From JBEIJQ01 sp040380145 (GTDB taxonomy: Bacteria > Bacteroidota > Bacteroidia > Chitinophagales > Saprospiraceae), in NCBI GenBank assembly GCA_040380145.1, contig JBEIJQ010000019.1:1-27990 (forward strand): a DNA stretch of 27,990 bases. The letters are read 5' to 3'. Below the pieces are notes generated by a model. That model was not told the DNA's origin, made no database searches, and saw nothing but the letters and a program-made list of their open reading frames with translations. A program made the position numbers and the translations under genes. Shown one piece after another: positions 16,340 through 25,100 of the stretch. Every line of letters starts with the position of its first letter. Positions within the stretch are counted from its first letter, which is position 1.

Positions 16340-19300
16340 TCAGTGCTGCACGACCAATCTTTTGACCACGGTCGCGGAGCGCCCGCTGATCCGCACGAAA
16401 TAACTTCCGCTGGGCAGTTCGCCCGTCGATAGTTCCAACCGGCCGCCATCGGCCGCATCGGGAAATTCGCGCGCCAACAGGACCCGTCCGTCCATTCCTA
16501 CGACAGACGCCTCCACCTTTCCGCTCCAAGGGCCTGCCAGGCCGACCACCGCCGACCGATCGGACGGATTGGGGAAAACGGCCGCGTCCCACGCCGAAGC
16601 CGGTTGATCCAAGCCCGCCATGACGATCGAGATCGTCCGGGAAACCGAGTCCGGGCAGCCATTGGCATCGGTCGCGTACAGGGTGACGGTGAAAACGCCC
16701 GTTTGCAGGTAAAAATGGATGGGATCCTGCAACTGCGAGGTGTTGCCGTCCCCGAAATCCCACAGATAGGTCAGGTTGTTGGGCGAGGATGTGTTGACGA
16801 AATAGATCGGATAGTTGTACTGGATCGTGCCCTGTATGTTGAATCCGGGCTGGGGCGGGGCGGTGATTTCCACCTCGCGGATATCGTAGGCATTGCAGTT
16901 CTGGATGGAATAAGTCACTATATGCCAGCCTATACCGGATTGGGCGGGATCGAAAAGTCCGGTGATGGGATCGGCCACACCGGGGCCGCTCCATGTGCCG
17001 CCGGGCGGAAATGCTCCGTCCAGCAGAAATGCCTGGGCACCTTCGCAAAACAGCAGATCGGGTCCGGCCTCGACCTGTGGTTGGGCGTTGATCACATGGA
17101 GCAGGACGGTGTCTCTCGACTGGCACAGGCCGCCGAGATTGATGTACTGCACCAAGTGCGTGCCCACCCCCGCGAAGGAAGGATAAAAAACGGCCTGCCA
17201 AGGATTGTTGATCCCCGTGCCCGTCCAAAATCCGCCCGTGGCGGGATAAAAGCCGTTCAGGGCCAGCGGTCCGTTGTTGATGCACACCGTTACATCGGGG
17301 CCCGCAAATACACTGTCCTCGTCGACGATCTGTATCTGAAAAGCGGCCGTGTCGGAGCAGCCGTTCGCGCCGGTGGCGGCGTAGCGCACGACATGGGTTC
17401 CGACCCCGGCGGTCGGCAGCGAAAACTGGTTGCCCGTCACGCCGGTCGCGGGCAGCCAAACCCCGCCAGCGGGCAGGATCTGGGGCAGATTGACGGTATT
17501 GGCCGACAAGCAAAAGGCGGTGTCGCCGTCGAAACCGCGCAAAACGGGCGGAAGCATCACCGCAACGGCCGCGGAGGCAGAAGCCGTACAGGTACGGGCA
17601 TCGGTCACGGTAACCGAATAGGTGCCGGCCTGGGCGGGGGAAACCGAGGCGATGGATATCTGCGGGCCGGTGGCGGCAAAACCGTTGGGGCCGCTCCAGG
17701 CATACTGCACGCCACCGGCCGCCTGCAAGCCGACGGATCGGCCGAGGCATACCGGGGCGGGAGTGGTGAGCTGTACGATTGGATCGGGCCAGACCGTGAT
17801 CCAAACCGTGTCCGATGATTGGCAAGTACCGGTGCCCACCGTATAGGTCAGCGTCACCGGACTTTGGTTGGCCATGTTCAAGGTGGGGTCAAAAAGGGCG
17901 ATGCCCGTCACGCCCGGACCGGACCAAACGCCGCCGGACGGATTGCCCGGCACCAGTACAGTCGCCGGCGATTGACCGCAGATCGCGAAACCGGTCCCCG
18001 CTTCGGCGGGCTGATCGGCGGTCACCGTCACCACTGCTTGGTCGCTGACCGAGCATCCGCTGCCAGTCAGTGCGTACAGGGCCGTCACCGTATAAGTACC
18101 TATACCGGCAGCTGGCACCGAAAACAAACCGTTCGGGGAGGTGGCCGTTCCCGACCAGACCAACTGTCCGCCCGGAGGAGAAACGAGGGACTGGAGCGCA
18201 ACGCCGCCGTTGTAGAACCCACAGACCGAAGTATCGCGAGCCACCATGGAAGGCAGCGGAAGAAGGGTCACCTGTGCCGAACTGCTGTTGGTGCATCCGA
18301 ACGCATCGGTCACTGTCACCTCATAAGTGCCGTTGTTGTTGAACTGCACATTTTGGACGGTCGGCCCCGACAGACCGGAAGCAAATCCCATCGGGCCGCT
18401 CCAAGAAAACAGGGAAAAATTGGCGGGAGTGGTGCCGAGCTGCAGCGTGCCGCCGTAGCATACGGCAGGGGACTGGACGATCTGCACGGCCGGTGGCGGT
18501 ATAAACTGGACAACGGTAGCGGCAGAAGCCGTGCAGCCTAACGGGTCAGCAACGGTCAAAACATATGGCCCGGCCATTGTCGGGTCGGCCGGTCCCAACT
18601 GCTGGTTCTGGCCGGCAGCGGTGAATCCGTTGGGGCCCGTCCATTGGTAGGCAACACCGCCCGATCCGGAAAGGGAAAAACTGTCGTCCAGACAAAAAGG
18701 GCCGCTGTTGACGGCCTGTGCGGTCGGCAGTGGATGCACATCCGCGAGAGCCGAAGCGGTCGCCGTGCATCCGTATTGGTCCGTGGCGGTCACGGTGTAG
18801 GTTCCGGCCATCGCCGCAGTGGCGTTGGCAAGGATCGGTTGGGACTGCGCGGAGGTGAAGTTATCGGGTCCCGACCAGCTGTAGGCCGACAGCCCGGTGT
18901 TCGAAACCGAGATCGTGAAATTTTCCCCCGAGCAAATGGTCGAACCGATAGAGGCCGACACCGACGGAGGCGCCACGACGAGCACGGCGGTCGAAGCTTC
19001 GATCGAACATCCGATGGCGTTGGTAGCGGTAACGGCGTACAGACCGGCATTCGCGGGACCGGCCGGGGCGATAGTGGCCGTTTGCTGTGTCGAGGAGAAC
19101 CCATCGGGGCCCGACCACTGATAGGCGACCCCGCCGGAGACGCTCAATTGCAGGGATGCGTCCAAGCAGACCGGGCCGTTGTTGACAGCCTGTACGGAAA
19201 ATGCAGGCAAGGGCGAAACGACGGTCTGCGCCGAGGCGGTGCAACCCAGCGCATCGGTGGCAGTCACGGTGTACGCTCCGGCCGTGCCGGGCGTCAACGG

Positions 19301-21274
19301 GCTGCGGAACGGTTGCTGCAACTGGCTCGCGAAACCGCCCGGCCCCGACCATTCGTACGAAATACCGCCCGTGGCGCCGAGCGAAAGGATGCCGTTCAGG
19401 CAGGCAGCCCCGAGCAACGAAGCGGCAACCGGCGGGGTCGGCTCGACATGCAACAGGTATGATGCCGAAGCCGAACAGTTGTTCTGAGAGGCGGTGACGG
19501 TATAAACAGCGGGAGCGGTGGGAGACACCGAAACGGTGGACTGTGTTCCTCCAGTCGACCAAAGATAGTCCGTACCTCCTTGGGCCGTCAAAACGGCCGT
19601 TGCGCCGGCGCATATCCAGGTCGGGGCAGTCACCGTAGGCGCTTGGAAAGGCTGGGGGCAAAGGACGGTGATGGTGAAAACCACCGTGTCCTTGGCCCCG
19701 TATTGATCCGTGTACACCAGCGTACCCGCCAGCGTGGAAGGCCAAAGGGCGGATAGATAATTCAGCCCCAATGTGTCGTTTTGCCACACCAGATCGAGCA
19801 GGGTATTGGGCGCATAGTTCAGCGTTATTCCCGCCGGATCGAACGGCTGGTCGTCGGTGAAAAACGGCTGGAAAGGAGAGGCCAAGAATGGCGTTCCCCC
19901 GTTGACCACCAGTGCTATGGTGTCCATTTGCGGAGGCTGGTTTTCATAGATCGACTCTACAAAAGCCACGCCCCAGTTGTATATGGGCTGCCCCGTGGAA
20001 ATAGACGACCAAGAAGTGGTGGTGTCGCTGTCCCGTATGTTGCCGCCTTGAAGGGCAGGCTGTGCGTTGCTCATTCCGCCTACAAGACCGTAAACCGGCC
20101 GCGCCGAATAATGCACCACTTGGTCGGTTCCGGTAGGCAAAGCGTTCAAAGTCAATTTGATCAGGTCCGGCCCGACGATGGTCACATCTTGGACCCAAAC
20201 CGAATTGCCGTTCCCGCCGGTCTGGAAAAACTGGAAGCCCTTGTTGATGCGATCGCTCCCATTGGCCCTTTCGGCCACAATGGTAACATCCATGGCAATA
20301 GGCGGCACCGGCACATGGTACCGAACATAAATGTCGCGGCTTTGCCGCACCACGGAAATGGGCATCAAGGGCGACCAATCTTCGCCCAAGACCAGTACTT
20401 TGTGCATCACTTTTCCGAAAAGTTCGCCGAGCCCTTTGTACCCTTCGTTGCTGAGATGGACATAATCGGGGGAGAAGAATTGATAGGTGGGACCCACCAT
20501 GAACATCTCGTTGTCGTACATCCTGTGTGCATTCAGTTGCTGCGGGGCCATAAAGGCCGGCCCGCGCGAACAGGTCTGACTGAAAAACATCGGCAGGAAA
20601 AGGTTGGGGTCTCCCGTGAGTTGGCGCAGATCCTGCTGGTAGTCGTTCCGCAGCTCGTTCATATATCCCGGATACAGCAGGCTGTTGCCGGCTTGCACAT
20701 CGCATTCGCCGTGCACGAGGGTAAGGGCTTTCGGTACATGGATCCAGCCTCGTGCAATCGCTTCTTGGCGCGCCGCTTGGACTTGATCTATCCCCCTGCT
20801 GTAGGCCGGCAGCGTGCCATTTTTCTTGATCATTGAATAACAGGCCCCTGAAATACCGTGGGCGCTGGCCGCCAATTTGACATGTGGCGGCAAACCATAC
20901 GCCAACATCGTGGCAAGAGCACTGGTCCAAGGAGATTCCAGTCGGTTGGGGCCACTCAAAAAGGTCTCCCGCAGTGGAGTCAATGGGGCAAATCGTCCCT
21001 GTGGGCCCATGGTGCCGGATTGACCGGAGGCATCCGACAGCATAAATAGGTCGTTCGGATACGGGGCCGCGGTATCGATCGCCGGAAATCCCCTGACACC
21101 GATGGAAAGACTCTGGCCAGTCGAAAGGATCTGCCAAAGCCGAACGGTGTCAAGCCCCGGGGTGTCCAATGCAATTCGGGGAAGGTCCATCGAAACCGGG
21201 GTATTTCCACCAATGCCCATAAGACCGATAGGGAAAACTGAACTGGCAATCAAAAAGAACAGCAGACGAAACAT
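16340..21274 (-). CDS. Giant T9SS-secreted protein: SGNH/sialate-esterase-like domain, about 12 Ig-like repeats, PKD, sorting domain
   Basis: From the ATG at 21274 the protein has 1644 residues; the frame open to 21307 adds only an implausible lead. MFRLLFFLIASSVFPIGLMG is a signal peptide. Residues about 45-330 look like an SGNH/sialate-O-acetylesterase domain: GQSLSIG holds the candidate nucleophile Ser55, HGECD (188-192) resembles the QGESD block, and DYVHLSNEGY (270-279) gives the terminal Asp-x-x-His. A beta-rich stretch follows to about 540. About twelve Cys-containing Ig-like repeats then run to about 1470 in two flavours, one with YxWSGPxGF and one with GGxWSGxGV. A PKD domain (YLWDFGDGNTSQLQDP) occupies about 1480-1552. 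The last about 80 residues (VFPNPSDRSAVVGL onward) are a T9SS type A sorting domain. It probably acts on acylated glycans at the cell surface; the substrate is not known. Confidence 0.88.
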   Translation of the reverse strand: MFRLLFFLIASSVFPIGLMGIGGNTPVSMDLPRIALDTPGLDTVRLWQILSTGQSLSIGVRGFPAIDTAAPYPNDLFMLSDASGQSGTMGPQGRFAPLTPLRETFLSGPNRLESPWTSALATMLAYGLPPHVKLAASAHGISGACYSMIKKNGTLPAYSRGIDQVQAARQEAIARGWIHVPKALTLVHGECDVQAGNSLLYPGYMNELRNDYQQDLRQLTGDPNLFLPMFFSQTCSRGPAFMAPQQLNAHRMYDNEMFMVGPTYQFFSPDYVHLSNEGYKGLGELFGKVMHKVLVLGEDWSPLMPISVVRQSRDIYVRYHVPVPPIAMDVTIVAERANGSDRINKGFQFFQTGGNGNSVWVQDVTIVGPDLIKLTLNALPTGTDQVVHYSARPVYGLVGGMSNAQPALQGGNIRDSDTTTSWSSISTGQPIYNWGVAFVESIYENQPPQMDTIALVVNGGTPFLASPFQPFFTDDQPFDPAGITLNYAPNTLLDLVWQNDTLGLNYLSALWPSTLAGTLVYTDQYGAKDTVVFTITVLCPQPFQAPTVTAPTWICAGATAVLTAQGGTDYLWSTGGTQSTVSVSPTAPAVYTVTASQNNCSASASYLLHVEPTPPVAASLLGAACLNGILSLGATGGISYEWSGPGGFASQLQQPFRSPLTPGTAGAYTVTATDALGCTASAQTVVSPLPAFSVQAVNNGPVCLDASLQLSVSGGVAYQWSGPDGFSSTQQTATIAPAGPANAGLYAVTATNAIGCSIEASTAVLVVAPPSVSASIGSTICSGENFTISVSNTGLSAYSWSGPDNFTSAQSQPILANATAAMAGTYTVTATDQYGCTATASALADVHPLPTAQAVNSGPFCLDDSFSLSGSGGVAYQWTGPNGFTAAGQNQQLGPADPTMAGPYVLTVADPLGCTASAATVVQFIPPPAVQIVQSPAVCYGGTLQLGTTPANFSLFSWSGPMGFASGLSGPTVQNVQFNNNGTYEVTVTDAFGCTNSSSAQVTLLPLPSMVARDTSVCGFYNGGVALQSLVSPPGGQLVWSGTATSPNGLFSVPAAGIGTYTVTALYALTGSGCSVSDQAVVTVTADQPAEAGTGFAICGQSPATVLVPGNPSGGVWSGPGVTGIALFDPTLNMANQSPVTLTYTVGTGTCQSSDTVWITVWPDPIVQLTTPAPVCLGRSVGLQAAGGVQYAWSGPNGFAATGPQISIASVSPAQAGTYSVTVTDARTCTASASAAVAVMLPPVLRGFDGDTAFCLSANTVNLPQILPAGGVWLPATGVTGNQFSLPTAGVGTHVVRYAATGANGCSDTAAFQIQIVDEDSVFAGPDVTVCINNGPLALNGFYPATGGFWTGTGINNPWQAVFYPSFAGVGTHLVQYINLGGLCQSRDTVLLHVINAQPQVEAGPDLLFCEGAQAFLLDGAFPPGGTWSGPGVADPITGLFDPAQSGIGWHIVTYSIQNCNAYDIREVEITAPPQPGFNIQGTIQYNYPIYFVNTSSPNNLTYLWDFGDGNTSQLQDPIHFYLQTGVFTVTLYATDANGCPDSVSRTISIVMAGLDQPASAWDAAVFPNPSDRSAVVGLAGPWSGKVEASVVGMDGRVLLAREFPDAADGGRLELSTGELPSGSYFVRISGRSATVVKRLVVQH

Positions 21275-21304
21275 GTTGGATGGCAATTGCTGGTATGGGT
21301 CGGC

Positions 21305-21312
21305 CAAAGATA
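21305..21312 (-). promoter_or_regulatory. -7 promoter element for the SGNH giant gene
   Basis: The minus strand reads TATCTTTG, 30 bp upstream of the ATG at 21274, and continues GGCCGA, the same 13-mer as the EEP-dgkA promoter. It also supports 21274 rather than 21307 as the start, since 21307 lies inside the element. Confidence 0.6.
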
Positions 21313-21541
21313 AGAAAGTTTCTTCTGGGGGCTGAGACCTTTGAGTAAATCTAAGTTATAGCAGACAAAAGTTAAAAAAATAAATTTCATAAAAAATTGA
21401 AAAACAATTAAAATTGAAAAAGCGCTCGACAGCCCCACAGAATAGACCCAAATATATGAAAATAATTAAAATAATGTTAGTAAAATATCGGCCAAAGGAC
21501 TTCAAAAGATTTTTATTCTCTTTTTCAATAAAATATAAATT

Positions 21542-21648
21542 AACCCAAAATTGTCGTTGGAAAAAATCTATAATGGCGGTCATTAGAGATTGCCGGTTGT
21601 AAAAATTTGAAACACAGGCTATAAAGTACAGTGCAGTTCCTCGAAAAT
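21542..21648 (+). repeat. Dispersed non-coding repeat, copy A
   Basis: This 107-base segment aligns without gaps to 27884-27990 at about 79 of 107 positions by hand count, and at 62 of the first 76. It opens with AACCCAAAATTGTCGTTGG and contains the hyphenated palindrome TAATGGCGGTCATTA (21571-21585). The other copy has C where this one has T in the right arm, so a G-C pair becomes a G-U pair and the hairpin is kept. The right-hand limit is unknown because copy B runs into the window edge. Confidence 0.75.
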
Positions 21649-21750
21649 CAAAGAACGATCTGTAAGGATTTCTTACGGCCCAGCCGGCCTTCGAGAAAAT
21701 CCCGACAGCGCGGCTTTTGGTAGCGGGCCTGAGCGAAAAACCTGTTGGAT

Positions 21751-21835
21751 GATTTGCGGCAAACGAGGTCGATCCTAGGCCAAAACGCAGCTCCGCAAAT
21801 CGAGTTTTTTTTCGCGCCCGCGAACAAAAGACTCG
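21751..21835 (+). ncRNA. Hairpin pair in the GC-rich island; possible structured RNA or terminator
   Basis: GATTTGCGG (21751-21759) pairs with CCGCAAATC (21793-21801) and is followed by GAG and eight T, like an intrinsic terminator with a large loop. The T-run is itself part of a second imperfect hairpin: CGAGTTTTTTTTCGCG (21801-21816) against 21819-21835, with one bulge and one mismatch. The two structures share bases 21801 onward and could be alternatives. No known RNA family is recognised. Confidence 0.35.
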
Positions 21836-21869
21836 CGCTGGCGCCGGATTTAATCGGGATTTACTTTGG

Positions 21870-21902
21870 TTTCTTTTTCTTTTTGGGAAGAAGAAAAAGA
21901 AA
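21870..21902. repeat. T/A-armed inverted repeat
   Basis: TTTCTTTTTCTT (21870-21881) and AAGAAAAAGAAA (21891-21902) are exact reverse complements around nine bases. This may be a transcript-end structure or the scar of a small palindromic element; nothing nearby needs a terminator. Confidence 0.45.
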
Positions 21903-21996
21903 GTCCATCCAGGGACAAATCACCTTGCGAACCGTCCAAACGCTACCGCATAAAAAGTCCGATAAAGACCCAAATGGAGCAGATCTAAATAGTCTA

Positions 21997-22024
21997 ATCA
22001 CAATTTTGGGACGATAATTTTGGG
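21997..22024 (-). repeat. Two tandem minus-strand copies of the CCCAAAATT motif
   Basis: On the minus strand CCCAAAATTATCGT (22024-22011) is followed directly by CCCAAAATTGTGAT (22010-21997), a 14-base period. Both match the head of the repeat at 21544 (CCCAAAATTGTCGT) at 13 and 12 of 14 positions. A third, weaker copy of the core (ATTTTGGGA on the plus strand) is at 22051-22059, directly upstream of the -7 element of the next gene. Confidence 0.5.
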
Positions 22025-22060
22025 ATTAAGACACACCGTTTCAAATATCGATTTTGGGAT

Positions 22061-22068
22061 TATTTTTG
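22061..22068 (+). promoter_or_regulatory. -7 promoter element for the DUF7948/SBBP giant gene
   Basis: TATTTTTG matches TAnnTTTG, 41 bp upstream of the ATG at 22110. Three copies of ATTTTGGGA at 22003, 22017 and 22051 lie directly upstream and might bind a regulator. Confidence 0.5.
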
Positions 22069-22109
22069 TAGGCTGAAATTTATTTTGCTTTACCTGCTTG
22101 TTCTTGAAA

Positions 22110-25100
22110 ATGAAAAAATTTATCTACCTGCCTTTACTCCTTTTGTGCTTTACCCTTGGAGCCACCAATCCCACCTCCGTCCATACGCCGACGGAAGGTT
22201 TTTTTGAAAACAAGGGCCAAGTCAAACAGACCGACGGCCTACCGGCACCCTATGTGAGCCATCTGTTGGAGCGCGGGGGCGCCAAGATTTTCCTGCTCAA
22301 GCAGGGCGGCATTGCCTATCAGTTCGAGCGGTTACATTATCCGGAGGGATACGAAAAATTGATGGGAGAAAAATTTCCGGACCCCGAAAAAATGAAACAA
22401 CGGGAAGAGCTTTCCCACCAAGTCCGGTTGGAAACTTACCGGATGGACGTGTACCTCGAAGGGGCCAATCCCAGCCCACGGATCGAGTCCGTGGGCCGCA
22501 GCGAGGACTACCTGAACTATTACAACCACGACGCCTTGGACGTGCACCACTACGAAAAAGTGGTGTTCAAAGAAGTGTATCCGCACATCGATTGGGTGGT
22601 CTATATCCAGGGCGATGGCATGAAATACGATTTTGTGGTGCGCCCCGGCGGCAACCCGGCGGACATCCGCCTGCGCTTCCAAGATCAGGAAGAACTGTAC
22701 CTCAACCAGGCGGGCGAACTGGTCTTCGGCAACCGGATGGGGCGGTTCACCGAGCAGCGGCCCGTTTCTTTCCAAGGAAGCCATGAAATCGCCACGGCCT
22801 TTGTGTTGGAAGGCGATCGGCTGACCTTTCGGGTGGACGGCTACGACAAGACCCGGGAACTGGTGATAGATCCCTATCAGATCTGGGGTACATATTATGG
22901 TGGCAGTTTAAATGATTATGCAGTTTCCTGCAAAACGGATGCATCGGGAAATGTCTTTTTGGCTGGATCCACCGAATCCAATTCCGCAATATCGGCGGCG
23001 GGGGGATATCAGATCAGCATTGGTGGATCCGCGGATGCCTTTTTGGTCAAATTCAATTCTGCCGGCGTGCGCCAATGGGGCACTTACTATGGCGGCCCCG
23101 GTTATGAAGGAAACGGCTATTGTGCTATAAATGGCCAAGGCATCATTTTTCTGAGCGGTTATACCTACTCTGCGGGCAATATTGCTTTTTCAGGTCATCA
23201 GAACTCCCTCAACGGTGATGCAGATGGTTTTTTGGTCAAATTCGACGCAGCTGGTTTCCGAATTTGGAGCACCTATTACGGCGGCACCCTGGCAGATTAT
23301 GCCTATACTTGTTCGACCGATGGCCTGGGCAATGCTTATTTGGCGGGGTACACCCGATCCACCAGCAACATAGCCCAAGGTGGGCACCAAAATACGCTGG
23401 TTGGAACTGCAGACGATGCCTTCTTGGTCAAATTCAACGGTTCCGGGCAACGGCAATGGGGCACCTATTACGGAGGTTCGAGTTATGATTACGGTTACTT
23501 TTGTAAGCCCGATGCTCAAGGAGACGTTTATTTGTACGGTTCGGCGACTTCTTCCGACAATATTGCTTTCGGAGGATTCCAAAACTCCTTGATCGGTATT
23601 CGAGACGGTTTCTTGGTCAAATTCAATGCTTCGGGCGTTCGAACTTGGGCAACTTATGTGCGCGGAAACAGTGACTACTTTGACGCTGGCGGCATGGATA
23701 TCGATGCCCAAAACAATATCTATGTGGTCGGTAGGGGTTTCTCATGTCCCAATAACGTGTGCCGCAGCGATGCCTTTATGGCCAAATACAATTCTTCCGG
23801 CGTGCAACAGTGGCAGATTGCATACGGATCGGCCAGCGATGACGATTCGGGCGCGGATTGCGCGATCGATGCCCAAGGAAATCTGTATATGGCCGGAACA
23901 ACCAGTTCCGTCACGGATATTGCCTACAATGGTCTGGTGATGACAGCCCCTGCCGAAAACAATGCATTTTTGGTCAAATTCAATGCTTCCGGACAACGGC
24001 AATGGGCCACTTATTTTGGCGGTTCCGGCGACGATTATGGCAATGCATGCGCCATTGACCCTCAGGGGAACATTTACTTGGCCGGCAATACCAATAGCGG
24101 GGCATTGGCAGTGACCGGAGGGCATCAAACAACCCTTGGAGGTGGAAGTGATGTGTATTTGGCAAAGTTTGCTTGCAGCGATTTCACGGCCAGCATTGCC
24201 GGTGCCGGCAGAATCTGCTACGGCGCCAGCACTACCCTTGTCGCATCCGGCGGCACCAATTACGCTTGGCAGGGCGGTCCGTCAACCGCTGCTTTTACCA
24301 TTTCGCCGACGGCTGCCCAGACATTTTCCGTGACCGCGACCAACAACAACGGATGTGGCTCCATTGTACACCATAATGTGGATGTCACCAATGTCGTGTT
24401 CACGAACACGACTTCGACGTCCTGCCCTTTCCAACCGACCGGTACCGCAACCGTCTATCCATCGGGAGGCCAATCTCCGTATTCGTACCTGTGGCCGAAC
24501 GGGCAAACCAATGCAACGGGCACCGGTCTTGCTCAAGGGTTGAACTCTGTGACCGTATCGGATGCTATTGGATGCACAGCATCGAGCACGGTATCGATCG
24601 CCACTTCGCCCGGGCCCAATATCGCCACGGACGGCGTGTTGCCGACCAGTTGCAACAGCGGCAACGATGGTGGCGTACAGATCACCGTTACGCCTCCCAC
24701 CCAGACCACCCAGTCCCTGAATACAAGTTTGAACACGCTCAACGGCTCCGTGGGAGGGCAAATGTTCGATGTTTCCATCAACAGAACCCTGAGTATCACG
24801 GGCTTGGCCTTGAACTTCAACGGTACTTCATCGGGCACCATGTTTTTTTACTACAAAACGGGTTCCTATGTCGGGAACATCGGCCCGGCCCAAGGCTCAT
24901 GGATCTTGGTGGCCACCCTGCCGGTCACCGGCGCGGGGGCCAACAATCCGGTGACGGTCAATTTGCCCACCGCCCTTGATTTGGCACCGGGCAATTATGC
25001 ATTTTATGTGGGCACTTATTCCCCCATGGCCGGTCTCAGGGTCACGGTCGGAACCGGCTTCGGCAATGTGTTTGCTTTCGACAACAATATATCGATTACA

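Larger units (their letters stand above)
21313..22060. other. Divergent gene-free spacer, AT-rich with a GC-rich hairpin island
   Basis: I find no convincing gene in this stretch of about 750 bases between the two giant T9SS genes. 21340-21540 is strongly AT-rich. 21542-21648 is the dispersed repeat (copy A). About 21655-21860 is a GC-rich island with several inverted repeats. 21870-21902 is a T/A-armed palindrome. 21997-22025 holds two minus-strand copies of the repeat's opening motif. Short open frames at 21414-21602 and 21745-22017 have non-ATG starts or low-complexity products, and I do not call them. Confidence 0.6.

Noticed and set aside
21745..22017. Possible 90-codon gene in the spacer
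   Set aside because: It has no ATG start, the middle is encoded by the T/A palindrome (GFFFFLGRRKRK) and the rest by hairpins and repeat motifs. It looks like non-coding repeat sequence that happens to be open.
22884..24180. Regular direct repeats of about 190 bases that might suggest a CRISPR or minisatellite
   Set aside because: The repeats are in frame, encode SBBP units (YYGG and FLVKFN motifs) and are diverged as expected for protein repeats.
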